Assembly (NCBI GenBank): GCA_003266075.1
Contig: MUZZ01000029.1
Span: 1-10,553, forward strand
Direction: 5' to 3'
DNA length: 10,553 nt
DNA from: Methanosphaera sp. rholeuAM74
GTDB taxonomy: Archaea > Methanobacteriota > Methanobacteria > Methanobacteriales > Methanobacteriaceae
Shown here one piece after another: positions 1 to 7,059 of the stretch. Both the position numbers and the translations under genes were made by a program. The notes under the pieces are model-generated. The model saw nothing but the letters and a program-made list of their open reading frames with translations, had not been told where the DNA came from and searched no databases. How positions within the stretch are numbered: position 1 is the stretch's first letter; the number at the start of each line of letters is the position of its first letter.

Positions 1-3000
1 TGGAGTCTATGAAACAATTACAGATGATGAAGGTAACTATGAAGTTCAAGCTCCTGTACAAGCTGGTGAAAACCCAATAACTGTAAAAGTTAATGAAACC
101 GCCACAACAGAAGCTGCAACAGAAGAAACTTCAATCACAGCTGATAAACAGACACCTACAGTAACAGCAGAAGCTACACCAGCTAAAGCTGGACAAGAAA
201 CCACGATAAGTGGTACTGTAACAGATGAAGACGGTAACCCAGTTGCTGGTGCACCTGTAAGAGTAGAAGTAGGCAATGGCGTCTATGAAACAACTACAGA
301 TGACGAAGGTAACTATGAAGTTCAAGCTCCTGTACAAGCTGGTGAAAACCCAATAACTGTAAAAGTTAATGAAACCGCCACAACAGAAGCTGGAAACGCT
401 ACAACAAATGTAACAGCAGATAAACAGAGTCCTGAAGTGGAAGTAACAACTACTCCTGCTAAAGCTGGAGAAAACACCACAGTAACAGCTAAAGTAACTG
501 ATGAAGATGGTAACCCAGTTGCCGGTGCACCAGTAACTGTCAAAGTTGGAGACAACGAAGTTAGTGGTACAACTGACGAAAACGGTACCTTCAAAGCAGA
601 CTTACCTGTAGAAGCTGGTGACAACCCAGTAAGCGTAGAAGTAGGAGAAACACCTACAACAGAACCTGCAAAAGAAGAAAGTACAATCACAGCTGACAAA
701 CAGACACCTACAGTAACAGCTGAAGCAACACCTGCTAAAGCTGGTGAAAACACAACTGTAAGTGGTAAAGTAACTGATGAAAACGGTAACCCAGTAGCAG
801 ACGCACCTGTAAGAGTAGAAGTAGGCGATGGAGTCTATGAAACAACTACAGATGATGAAGGTAACTATGAAGTTCAAGCTCCTGTACAAGCTGGTGAAAA
901 CCCAATAACTGTAAAAGTTAATGAAACAGCTACAACATTACCAGCAAATGCTACGACAAGCGTCACCGCAGATAAACAGACACCTACTGTTGAAGCAAAT
1001 GTAACTCCTGCTAAAGCTGGAGAAAACACCACAGTAACAGCTAAAGTAACTGATGAAAATGGTAACCCAGTCAAAGATGCACCAGTGACAATTAAAGTTG
1101 GAGACAACACTGTAACTGGTACAACTGATGAAAACGGTACATTCAAAGCAGACTTACCTGTAGAAGCTGGTGAAAACCCAGTAACTGTAGAAGTAGGCGA
1201 AACACCTACAACAGAAGCTGCAACAGAAGAAACAGCAATCATAGCTGAAAAACAGACACCTACAGTTACAGCTGAAGCAACACCTGCTAAAGCTGGTGAA
1301 AACACAACTGTAAGTGGTAAAGTAACTGATGAAAACGGTAACCCAGTTGCTGGTGCACCTGTAAGAGTAGAAGTAGGCAATGGAGTCTATGAAACAACTA
1401 CAGATGATGAAGGTAACTATGAAGTACAAGCTCCTGTACAAGCAGGCGAAAACCCAATAACTGTAAAAGTAGGGGAAACTGACACAACATTACCAGCAAA
1501 TGCTACGACAAACGTCACAACTGACAAACAAACACCTAATGTTGAAGCAAATGTAATTCCTGCTAAAGTAGGAGAAAATGCAACTGTAAGTGGTAAAGTC
1601 ACAGACGAAGACGGTAACCCAGTAGCTAATGCTCCTGTAACTGTAAAAGTTGGAGATAAAGAAGTAACTGTAACAACTGATGATGAAGGTAACTTCAACG
1701 CTAGTGTTCCTGTCACCAAAGATGGTGAAACACCAGTAAGTGTAACAGTACCAGAAACTGACACAACCAAACAGTTAACAGAAGACTTAGAACCATTTGA
1801 TGCTGAAAAACAGACACCTACAGTAGAAGCAGATGTAACTCCTGCTAAAGTAGGAGAAAATGCAACTGTAAGTGGTAAAGTAACTGATGAAAACGGTAAA
1901 CCAGTGGCTAACGCTCCTGTAACAGTTAAAGTTGGAGATAAAGAAGTACCTGTCACAACCGACGCTAATGGTAACTTCAATGCTAGTGTACCAGTTGAAG
2001 AAGCTGGAGAAACACCAGTTAGTGTAACAGTAGGAGAAACTAACTCAACTGAACCTGTAACAGAAGACTTAGAACCATTTGATGCTGAAAAACAGACTCC
2101 TGAAGTAGAAGTAACAACTACTCCTGCTAAAGCTGGAGAAAACACCACAGTAACAGCTAAAGTAACTGATGAAAATGGTAACCCAGTCAAAGATGCACCA
2201 GTAACTGTCAAAGTTGGAGACAACACTGTAACTGGTAAAACTGACGAAAATGGTACATTCAAAGCAGACTTACCTGTAAAAGCTGGTGACAACCCAGTTA
2301 GCGTAGAAGTAGGAGAAACACCTACAACAGAACCTGCAAAAGAAAACACAACAGTTAAAGCTGACAAACAGACACCAACTGTAACAGCTAATGTGACCCC
2401 AGCTAAAGCTGGAGAAAACACAACTGTAAGTGGTAAAGTAACAGATGAAAACGGTAAACCAGTAGCAAATGCACCTGTAAATGTAACCGTAGGAGATAAA
2501 ACATACCCTACAACCACAGATGCAAATGGTAACTATAATGTCACAGCTCCTGTGGAAGCTGGAGAAAACCCAGTTACCGTAAAAGTAGGAGAAACTGGCA
2601 CTACAAAACCTGCAAATGCTACGACAAGTGTAAACGCACCTAAACAGAATGCTAATGTAACGGTTAACAACATCACACCTGTGAAAGTCGGTGAAAACGC
2701 TACAGTAAGTGGTAAAGTAACAGATGAAAACGGTAAACCAGTTGCAAATGCACCTGTAACAGTTAAAGTAGGAGATAAAACAGTCAAAGTAACAACTGAT
2801 GCTAACGGTAAATATAATGCTAGCGTTCCAGTAACTAAAGCTGGTAACAACAGTGTAAGCGTAAGTGTTGGTGAAACAAATACAACCAAACCTGCTAATA
2901 AAACATCTAGTGTAAACGCATCCAAACTTAACACTACAATAACAATTGATCCAATCAAAGATGTTAAAGTAGGAGAAAATGCTACTGTAAGTGGTAAAGT

Positions 3001-4399
3001 AACAGATGAAAATGGTAAACCAGTGGCTAACGCTCCTGTAACCATAAAAGTAGATGGAAAAACAATAAGTGCTACAACTGACAAGGATGGTAAATATACT
3101 GCTAGTGTACCAACCAGTAGTGTAGGAACTAAACCTGTAACAGCCAGTGTAGCCGCAACAGCAAATACTACGGCAAGTAATGCTACTGCTACCATGAAAG
3201 TAAACAAACATGATAGTAAAATAGTATTAGATGCAATAAATGATACGAAAGTTGGACAGAAAGCTACCATTACAGGTACACTTACCGATGATACGAATGC
3301 TGTTATAGCAAATGCACCAGTAGTCGTAACAGTTGATGGTGTAAAATATAACGCTACAACTAACGCTAACGGTAAATTCACTGTAAAAGCAAACACATCC
3401 AAAGTAGGTGTAAATAATGTAACAGCAACTTACGCTGGTAGTTCAACCGACAACCCAGCTAATACAACTGGTACATTTAACGTAGTAAAACTCGAAACAA
3501 CTACAACAATTGACCCTGTAAATGCTATGATATATGATAACATAACAATAACAGCTAAAGTTGTAGATGAATTCGGTGCAAACGTAGAAGGTGGACGTGT
3601 AATATTCAGAGTAAACGGCCAAGCACTTAAAGATGAAAACAACAATACGATAATCGCTACTGTAGTAAACGGTACAGCAACTGCTAATGTAACTGTTCCA
3701 AAAGCATGGAATAAAACTAATGTTACAATCGCTGCAGTTTATCAGGGTAATGATAAATACCTAAGCAGTACTGGTAACAACACAGTAAACGTAACTAAAC
3801 GTATTGCTACCATGACGGTATTAACCAGCAGACCTACAGCTAAAGGTGGAGATCAAATAATTCTATCTGCTGTTGTAGGAGATAAAGGTAAACTCGTAAA
3901 TGGTGGAACTGTAATCTTTAAACTTAATGGTTTAACTATTAAGGATGCTAGCGGTAAAGCTATTGCAACTAAAGTTGTAAATGGTGTAGCATCTCTTGAA
4001 TACATGTTACCTGACGGAATGAGTGCTAAAAACATTACCTTAACTGCTGTATACTCTAATGAAGTATACGAAAGAGCAGAAGCTAATGGCTCATTCGTAG
4101 TAGAGAAAGCTAACGTACAGATTATATCCAATGTAACCAAAGCAAAAAGTGCTGATAAAACAGTACCATTCACAGCTCAAATCGTTGATGCTAATGGACA
4201 CCTAGCTAAAGGTACAACGCAAGTTGCTATTAAGATTAACGGAGCTACAGTAGCTAAAGTCAATGCTCAAGACGGTATCATAAATACCACACTAGACATT
4301 GCTAAATATAAAGCTGGTGTTTACCAGATAGATATTGCTGCTGGTGGAAACAACAGATATAACCCTATACGTGGTCAGACTGTACTACAAAAGGTTTAG
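1..4399 (+). CDS. Adhesin-like surface protein with tandem Ig-like modules (5' partial)
   Basis: The reading frame is open from position 2 to the TAG at 4397-4399, giving 1,465 residues with no start in the window, so the N-terminus lies to the left. A GTG at 437 lies inside a module and is not a start. The visible part is all beta-sandwich-like modules with the GKVTDENGNPV...APV...V core seen in carboxypeptidase-regulatory-like, Big_1 and Big_3 folds. Residues 49-1162 are twelve modules of 92-94 residues; 1163-1465 are three of about 100. The protein is acidic, has no cysteine and one tryptophan, and carries many N-x-S/T sequons, fitting an extracellular, possibly N-glycosylated stalk. Large proteins of this kind are abundant in Methanosphaera and Methanobrevibacter and are thought to mediate attachment. 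No membrane anchor or sorting signal is visible at the C-terminus (ends LQKV), so any signal peptide or wall-binding domain must be N-terminal. Family sure, ligand unknown. Confidence 0.93.
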   Translation, partial: GVYETITDDEGNYEVQAPVQAGENPITVKVNETATTEAATEETSITADKQTPTVTAEATPAKAGQETTISGTVTDEDGNPVAGAPVRVEVGNGVYETTTDDEGNYEVQAPVQAGENPITVKVNETATTEAGNATTNVTADKQSPEVEVTTTPAKAGENTTVTAKVTDEDGNPVAGAPVTVKVGDNEVSGTTDENGTFKADLPVEAGDNPVSVEVGETPTTEPAKEESTITADKQTPTVTAEATPAKAGENTTVSGKVTDENGNPVADAPVRVEVGDGVYETTTDDEGNYEVQAPVQAGENPITVKVNETATTLPANATTSVTADKQTPTVEANVTPAKAGENTTVTAKVTDENGNPVKDAPVTIKVGDNTVTGTTDENGTFKADLPVEAGENPVTVEVGETPTTEAATEETAIIAEKQTPTVTAEATPAKAGENTTVSGKVTDENGNPVAGAPVRVEVGNGVYETTTDDEGNYEVQAPVQAGENPITVKVGETDTTLPANATTNVTTDKQTPNVEANVIPAKVGENATVSGKVTDEDGNPVANAPVTVKVGDKEVTVTTDDEGNFNASVPVTKDGETPVSVTVPETDTTKQLTEDLEPFDAEKQTPTVEADVTPAKVGENATVSGKVTDENGKPVANAPVTVKVGDKEVPVTTDANGNFNASVPVEEAGETPVSVTVGETNSTEPVTEDLEPFDAEKQTPEVEVTTTPAKAGENTTVTAKVTDENGNPVKDAPVTVKVGDNTVTGKTDENGTFKADLPVKAGDNPVSVEVGETPTTEPAKENTTVKADKQTPTVTANVTPAKAGENTTVSGKVTDENGKPVANAPVNVTVGDKTYPTTTDANGNYNVTAPVEAGENPVTVKVGETGTTKPANATTSVNAPKQNANVTVNNITPVKVGENATVSGKVTDENGKPVANAPVTVKVGDKTVKVTTDANGKYNASVPVTKAGNNSVSVSVGETNTTKPANKTSSVNASKLNTTITIDPIKDVKVGENATVSGKVTDENGKPVANAPVTIKVDGKTISATTDKDGKYTASVPTSSVGTKPVTASVAATANTTASNATATMKVNKHDSKIVLDAINDTKVGQKATITGTLTDDTNAVIANAPVVVTVDGVKYNATTNANGKFTVKANTSKVGVNNVTATYAGSSTDNPANTTGTFNVVKLETTTTIDPVNAMIYDNITITAKVVDEFGANVEGGRVIFRVNGQALKDENNNTIIATVVNGTATANVTVPKAWNKTNVTIAAVYQGNDKYLSSTGNNTVNVTKRIATMTVLTSRPTAKGGDQIILSAVVGDKGKLVNGGTVIFKLNGLTIKDASGKAIATKVVNGVASLEYMLPDGMSAKNITLTAVYSNEVYERAEANGSFVVEKANVQIISNVTKAKSADKTVPFTAQIVDANGHLAKGTTQVAIKINGATVAKVNAQDGIINTTLDIAKYKAGVYQIDIAAGGNNRYNPIRGQTVLQKV
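2..3487 (+). repeat. Tandem 276/282-bp coding repeats (Ig-like modules)
   Basis: Module boundaries taken at the conserved Lys codon of the KQTP-type linker fall at 146, 422, 698, 974, 1250, 1526, 1808, 2090, 2366, 2642, 2924, 3206 and 3488. Steps are exactly 276 bp (92 codons) or 282 bp (94 codons), always in frame. A partial module occupies 2-145. Three types can be told apart: A (APVRVEVG...YETTTDDEGNYEVQAPVQ) at 146, 698, 1250; B (APVTVKVGDN...TDENGTFKADLPV) at 422, 974, 2090; C (ANAPVTVKVGDKEV...NASVPV) at 1526, 1808. Modules from 2366 on are increasingly diverged. A and B alternate between 146 and 1525, giving a 552-bp higher-order unit. Long stretches are identical in DNA between same-type copies, which points to recent duplication or gene conversion. 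Confidence 0.95.
3488..4399 (+). repeat. Three longer C-terminal Ig-like modules (Big_3-like)
   Basis: Blocks start at 3488, 3797 and 4106, about 309, 309 and 294 bp long, and differ from the upstream array. Shared features are an opening T-x-T/V strand, a G-G-x-V-I-F-x-x-N-G segment (in the first two), and AVYxGN/AVYSNE or GGNNRYNP near the end. This matches bacterial/archaeal Ig-like group 3 domains, which end in a 'Y-x-G-N-x-x-Y' type strand. They are much less repetitive in DNA than the upstream modules and probably form the conserved distal end of the protein. The assignment is from motif shape only. Confidence 0.7.
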
Positions 4400-4447
4400 G
4401 ATGAATTAATTTTCATCTTAAATTAATTTCCTTTTTTCTTTTTTTTT
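4400..4447 (+). terminator. Hairpin plus oligo-T terminator of the adhesin gene
   Basis: Directly after the stop, GATGAA (4400-4405) pairs with TTCATC (4412-4417) around TTAATT. A T-rich tract follows (4427-4447, broken only by C and CC). Archaeal transcription stops mainly at oligo-T on the coding strand, so the T tract is the stronger part of the signal. Confidence 0.7.
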
Positions 4448-4663
4448 AGTGTGTTAAAATGAGATTTTATCAGTCGTTTAGAACTAATTTTTATTGGTAT
4501 ATATTATTTAATTTGCTTTTGTTAGCCTAGTATTATTGTAACAAAAGATTATTAGCTATTTTTAATTAAAAATTTTATTGGTATTTTTTATCTGGAAAAT
4601 GGAGTATTTTTCATTAATTTAATAAAAAAAGAGTAATTTTGGTGGTTATGAAATATTATATTT
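4448..4663. other. AT-rich convergent intergenic region
   Basis: About 216 bp separate the adhesin terminator from the end of the opposite-strand zinc-ribbon gene. The region is very AT-rich with no convincing gene. The one feature of note is an A7 run at 4624-4630, which reads as T7 on the minus strand 34 nt past the zinc-ribbon stop codon. Confidence 0.6.
4621..4630 (-). terminator. Oligo-T terminator candidate for the zinc-ribbon gene
   Basis: On the minus strand a T7 run lies 34 nt after the TAA stop (4664-4666). This is the simplest archaeal termination signal available before the convergent adhesin transcript. No hairpin is evident. Confidence 0.45.
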
Positions 4664-5497
4664 TTAACCTGTTTGGGTACTACGTAGGGTGAAACCCTTA
4701 CTAACAAACTTGGACTCGATATCTGGATGATTCTGTGCAAACTTATCGATTCTATCCTTAGCGACCATAGCCTCATTTATACAGGCAGTCATATTCTGCT
4801 TATCACTTTCAAGTCTTGCCTGAGCCTCGATAAGTGTTATCTTGTTTTCTTTAAGCTCATCAGCGATTAGTACCATATCGTTAAGGCTGTCCATTACGTT
4901 TTTCTGGTTTAGAATAACTTGATATGAATAGTCTATAAGCTCAGTATAGTTCTCGTTATAGCCTGACCTGTTAAGCTCTTCAAGCCTCTTAGTATCATTA
5001 TCCAATGTCTTTGACACGTTTTCTATGATGATTCTTGCCTGGTCGAAGTTTTCATCAGTAGCAGATGCATTACCCAATTGGTTTAATTGCTGGAAACTAT
5101 TCATTTCATTGTTACTGATTTCTCCCATGATGTCATAGAAGTCCTCATCCTTCTGGTAGTCATTGATGGCCGTGTAGAATAATGGGATTGTGGCCAATAA
5201 AATGATTATAATCGATGCGTAGATGATGTGCTTTTGTTTTGTTGTTCGTCTCTGCCAGAAGTCCTGTTTGTCGGATAGTCCTGGTGAGTCAATCTCATGG
5301 GTCTTTATATAGTCATAGTATGAGTACTCTGTGGGGTCTACTCCGAAGCTTTTTATTCCACAGTTGCATTGTTCATCACTTACTTCTTCTTTATTATTGT
5401 CTGTGTTTTCACTATTATCCTCTAATTCCAGCCCACAATTCAGGCATACAATCACATAGTCTGGGTTATCACTATCACAGTTGTGACATCTTTTCAT
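4664..5497 (-). CDS. Zinc-ribbon single-pass membrane protein with helical outer domain
   Basis: The protein has 277 residues. The N-terminus carries a zinc ribbon: C4-x2-C7 and C18-x2-C21, with a CNCG at 44-47 that could add ligands. Residues 25-88 are a polar, acidic linker. One membrane helix is predicted at 91-110 (IIYASIIIILLATIPLFYTA), preceded by a basic patch (RRTTKQK), so the ribbon should be cytosolic and the C-terminal 165 residues outside. The outer part is helical, rich in E, N and Q, and probably coiled coil (about 125-245). The ATG at 5497 is chosen because a GGGGGTGA Shine-Dalgarno (5507-5514 on the minus strand) lies 9 nt upstream and the ribbon starts at once. 'Zinc ribbon plus one helix plus variable outer domain' is common in methanogens and Firmicutes, mostly of unknown function; a signalling or envelope role is a guess. 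It is transcribed alone. Confidence 0.85.
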   Translation of the reverse strand: MKRCHNCDSDNPDYVIVCLNCGLELEDNSENTDNNKEEVSDEQCNCGIKSFGVDPTEYSYYDYIKTHEIDSPGLSDKQDFWQRRTTKQKHIIYASIIIILLATIPLFYTAINDYQKDEDFYDIMGEISNNEMNSFQQLNQLGNASATDENFDQARIIIENVSKTLDNDTKRLEELNRSGYNENYTELIDYSYQVILNQKNVMDSLNDMVLIADELKENKITLIEAQARLESDKQNMTACINEAMVAKDRIDKFAQNHPDIESKFVSKGFTLRSTQTG

Positions 5498-5506
5498 TTT
5501 AGTTTT

Positions 5507-5576
5507 TCACCCCCAAATTTGTAGTGTAATTCTAGTTTTTATCTAATTATACTTATATTCGATTATAAATATATAA
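5507..5576 (-). promoter_or_regulatory. Promoter and Shine-Dalgarno of the zinc-ribbon gene
   Basis: On the minus strand a TATA-like block (TTATATATTTATAAT, 5562-5576) sits about 65-80 nt before the ATG. Transcription would begin about 25 nt downstream, near 5540, giving a leader of about 40 nt that carries GGGGGTGA at 5507-5514. TATA position is approximate because the whole region is AT-rich. Confidence 0.5.
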
Positions 5577-5741
5577 CTATTGATTTAAAGCTCCGTTTTA
5601 AAGTAAAGATTATCTTTCAAGTAATTTTAGTTGTCTGCATATACTGTTAAAGCTAAAAAATCTAAAAAATAATTAGTATAATGTACATATAATACTGATA
5701 AAATTAGAGAAATAGGTATAACTATAAGAATTATTAAAAAT
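5577..5741. other. Intergenic region with an imperfect palindrome
   Basis: This is AT-rich DNA without a convincing gene. ATGTACAT (5681-5688) is a perfect 8-bp palindrome flanked by AGTAT (5675-5679) and ATACT (5692-5696), the outer arms being one base off centre. It could be an operator for the small ORF at 5742 or for the zinc-ribbon gene, or chance in AT-rich sequence. Two A6 runs (5655-5660, 5664-5669) read as T6 on the minus strand and could stop the DUF2085 transcript. Confidence 0.3.
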
Positions 5742-5843
5742 ATGGTAAATATAAATGATGGAAAACACTCTGACACTATGTATTATCATAGACTACTGAC
5801 AGCATTCACCATAGTAATCATCTGGGAAATAATAGCACACTAA
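5742..5843 (+). CDS. Possible 33-residue small membrane peptide
   Basis: An ATG at 5742 opens a 33-residue frame ending at TAA 5841-5843. The first 18 residues are polar (MVNINDGKHSDTMYYHRL) and the rest forms a hydrophobic helix (LLTAFTIVIIWEIIAH). A TATA-like ACATATAAT lies about 50 nt upstream. There is no good Shine-Dalgarno, which is the main reason for doubt. The stop overlaps the stop of the opposite-strand DUF2085 gene by a few bases (5840-5843), a tidy fit for a real convergent gene. No family recognised. It could equally be a random open frame. Confidence 0.33.
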   Translation: MVNINDGKHSDTMYYHRLLTAFTIVIIWEIIAH

Positions 5844-6196
5844 AAACATAAGAGATGACCCAAGAAAATCCTAGTAAAACGTGCAAGAATCACAAGACCC
5901 ACACCACCAACAAAGCCCGTGACAAAACGGAGAACATTATTACTCTCACGCAAACCCAGAAACTGTGTAGTACCATCAACAATATAAGGAAACTGTGAAA
6001 CGACCCCAACAACAAGCAAACCATATGAATAAAAGACAGGACAAAGTAGTGCATACACAACATACAACACAGAACCAACAACAAATCCAGTACAACGACT
6101 ACACAAAGGAAACTGGTGACCCCTAACAAAAAATGACCTATCAGGTCGCTGGTGGCAAATATACTTAAAAACTTTCATAAACAAATATATAAACAT
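5840..6196 (-). CDS. DUF2085 family small membrane protein
   Basis: The 118-residue protein shows the DUF2085 signature: CHQRPDRSFF (14-23), then G26, FPLC-x2-CTG (29-37), then a membrane segment and a second block DGTTQ-x2-GLRESNN-x2-R-x2-TG (74-94). The conserved cysteines C14, C32 and C35 with H15 could bind a metal or heme; this is inference, as the family has no established function. Membrane helices are likely at about 37-53, 56-72 and 91-112. The length is normal for the family, so the gene looks intact. ATG 6196 gives the full frame; ATG 6178 (residue 7, MKVFKYICHQ) is equally plausible, since neither has a Shine-Dalgarno and family members often start just before the CHQ motif. It diverges from the metallopeptidase-like gene and probably shares a promoter region with it. 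Codons end mostly in T or G, unlike the facing gene. Confidence 0.88.
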   Translation of the reverse strand: MFIYLFMKVFKYICHQRPDRSFFVRGHQFPLCSRCTGFVVGSVLYVVYALLCPVFYSYGLLVVGVVSQFPYIVDGTTQFLGLRESNNVLRFVTGFVGGVGLVILARFTRIFLGHLLCF

Positions 6197-6236
6197 AACA
6201 CATTAATAAAGCTAACCCAAAAATATAGTGATAACA
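6183..6236. promoter_or_regulatory. Overlapping divergent promoters (DUF2085 / HExxH gene)
   Basis: Only 40 bp separate the two ATGs. On the plus strand AAATATATAAAC (6183-6194) is a good TATA box, 43-54 nt before ATG 6237, and lies inside the first codons of the DUF2085 frame. On the minus strand CACTATATTTTT (about 6220-6231) lies 24-35 nt before ATG 6196, so that transcript would be leaderless from 6196 or have a leader of about 20 nt for ATG 6178. Each promoter thus intrudes on the other gene's transcript start. Confidence 0.5.
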
Positions 6237-7052
6237 ATGGACGTACACTCATTCATCACACAAGAAAACATGGAAAAAATCCTAGAAAAGGAATTCACAC
6301 CACACTTCTACAGGCACATCATAAGAACACTATCCCAAAAAGCTAGAAAATACACATACAACAGCCAACAAACACCACTAGAAAACATCAAAAATCTAGC
6401 ATCAATATATGCCGACTTAAACCCATCAAATGATAAGACAAACATAGGATACTACCTATACAACAACATATACTACGATGACACACAAAAAGACTCCGAG
6501 ATAATAACCACCATAATACACGAACTAAGCCACCACCTATACTCAGAATTCTTCACACAATGGCTAAAACACGTATTCCACAAAAAGGAAAGCACAACAA
6601 TAGACTCATTCGTAGCAGTCATGCTCAACAACTCAATAGAAAACAGGGTAGCAGACGAATACCTAGCATACAGGATACAATCATACTACACTCCAAGACA
6701 ACACCACAACTACATAGCATTCATACAACTACTAACACAACTAAACATAGACGTCGAAAAATCAAAGATATACTTCATATACGCACAGAGCATAGCAGAC
6801 GATATAATAAGAGTACTCGATGAGAAAATAACAGACAACCTAAAAGAAGACATCAACAAGCAATTCGACAAAGACAAACTCCCAACATACAACCAGGAAC
6901 TACACTTCGACTACGAAGAAGAAAGATTCACCCTAAAAGAAAAAGTAGAAATAACAAAGGAAATGATAATATTCATATTCGACTACTACCTAAACGGAGA
7001 CGGAAACATAGATGAAATAAAAAAAATAGAAAAGGAATTTGATAAACAATGA
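6237..7052 (+). CDS. HExxH metallopeptidase-like protein
   Basis: From ATG 6237 the protein has 271 residues. A GTG at 6228 is in frame, but GTGAT at 6228-6232 is better read as a weak Shine-Dalgarno for the ATG. The catalytic-type motif is IIHELSHHL, with H95, E96 and H99 giving the zinc-binding HExxH. E135 in ENRVADEYLAYR fits the third ligand of gluzincin-type peptidases, where an E-x-x-A-D-like helix follows 30-60 residues later. There is no signal peptide and no membrane segment, so a cytosolic location is expected. The C-terminal 90 residues are charged and helical. It may be a peptidase, or an HExxH domain of the ImmA/IrrE kind that acts on a regulator, but no partner DNA-binding gene is adjacent. 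Codon use is strongly biased to A- and C-ending codons. The exact family is not recognised. Confidence 0.8.
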   Translation: MDVHSFITQENMEKILEKEFTPHFYRHIIRTLSQKARKYTYNSQQTPLENIKNLASIYADLNPSNDKTNIGYYLYNNIYYDDTQKDSEIITTIIHELSHHLYSEFFTQWLKHVFHKKESTTIDSFVAVMLNNSIENRVADEYLAYRIQSYYTPRQHHNYIAFIQLLTQLNIDVEKSKIYFIYAQSIADDIIRVLDEKITDNLKEDINKQFDKDKLPTYNQELHFDYEEERFTLKEKVEITKEMIIFIFDYYLNGDGNIDEIKKIEKEFDKQ

Positions 7053-7059
7053 AGTAGCC

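Noticed and set aside
437..439. GTG as start of the adhesin gene
   Set aside because: The frame is open upstream to position 2 and codes for the same module type, so the GTG is an internal Val codon.
46..4173. Many minus-strand open frames opposite the adhesin gene
   Set aside because: They are mirrored copies of the repeat composition, have the same 276/282-bp period, lack ribosome sites, and change frame from copy to copy.
4459..4530. 23-residue plus-strand frame after the adhesin terminator
   Set aside because: It lies just after a terminator, has no Shine-Dalgarno and is very short.
6987..7025. EF-hand calcium loop in the HExxH protein (NGDGNIDE)
   Set aside because: Loop position 1 is Tyr and position 12 is Lys in place of Asp and Glu, so calcium binding is unlikely.
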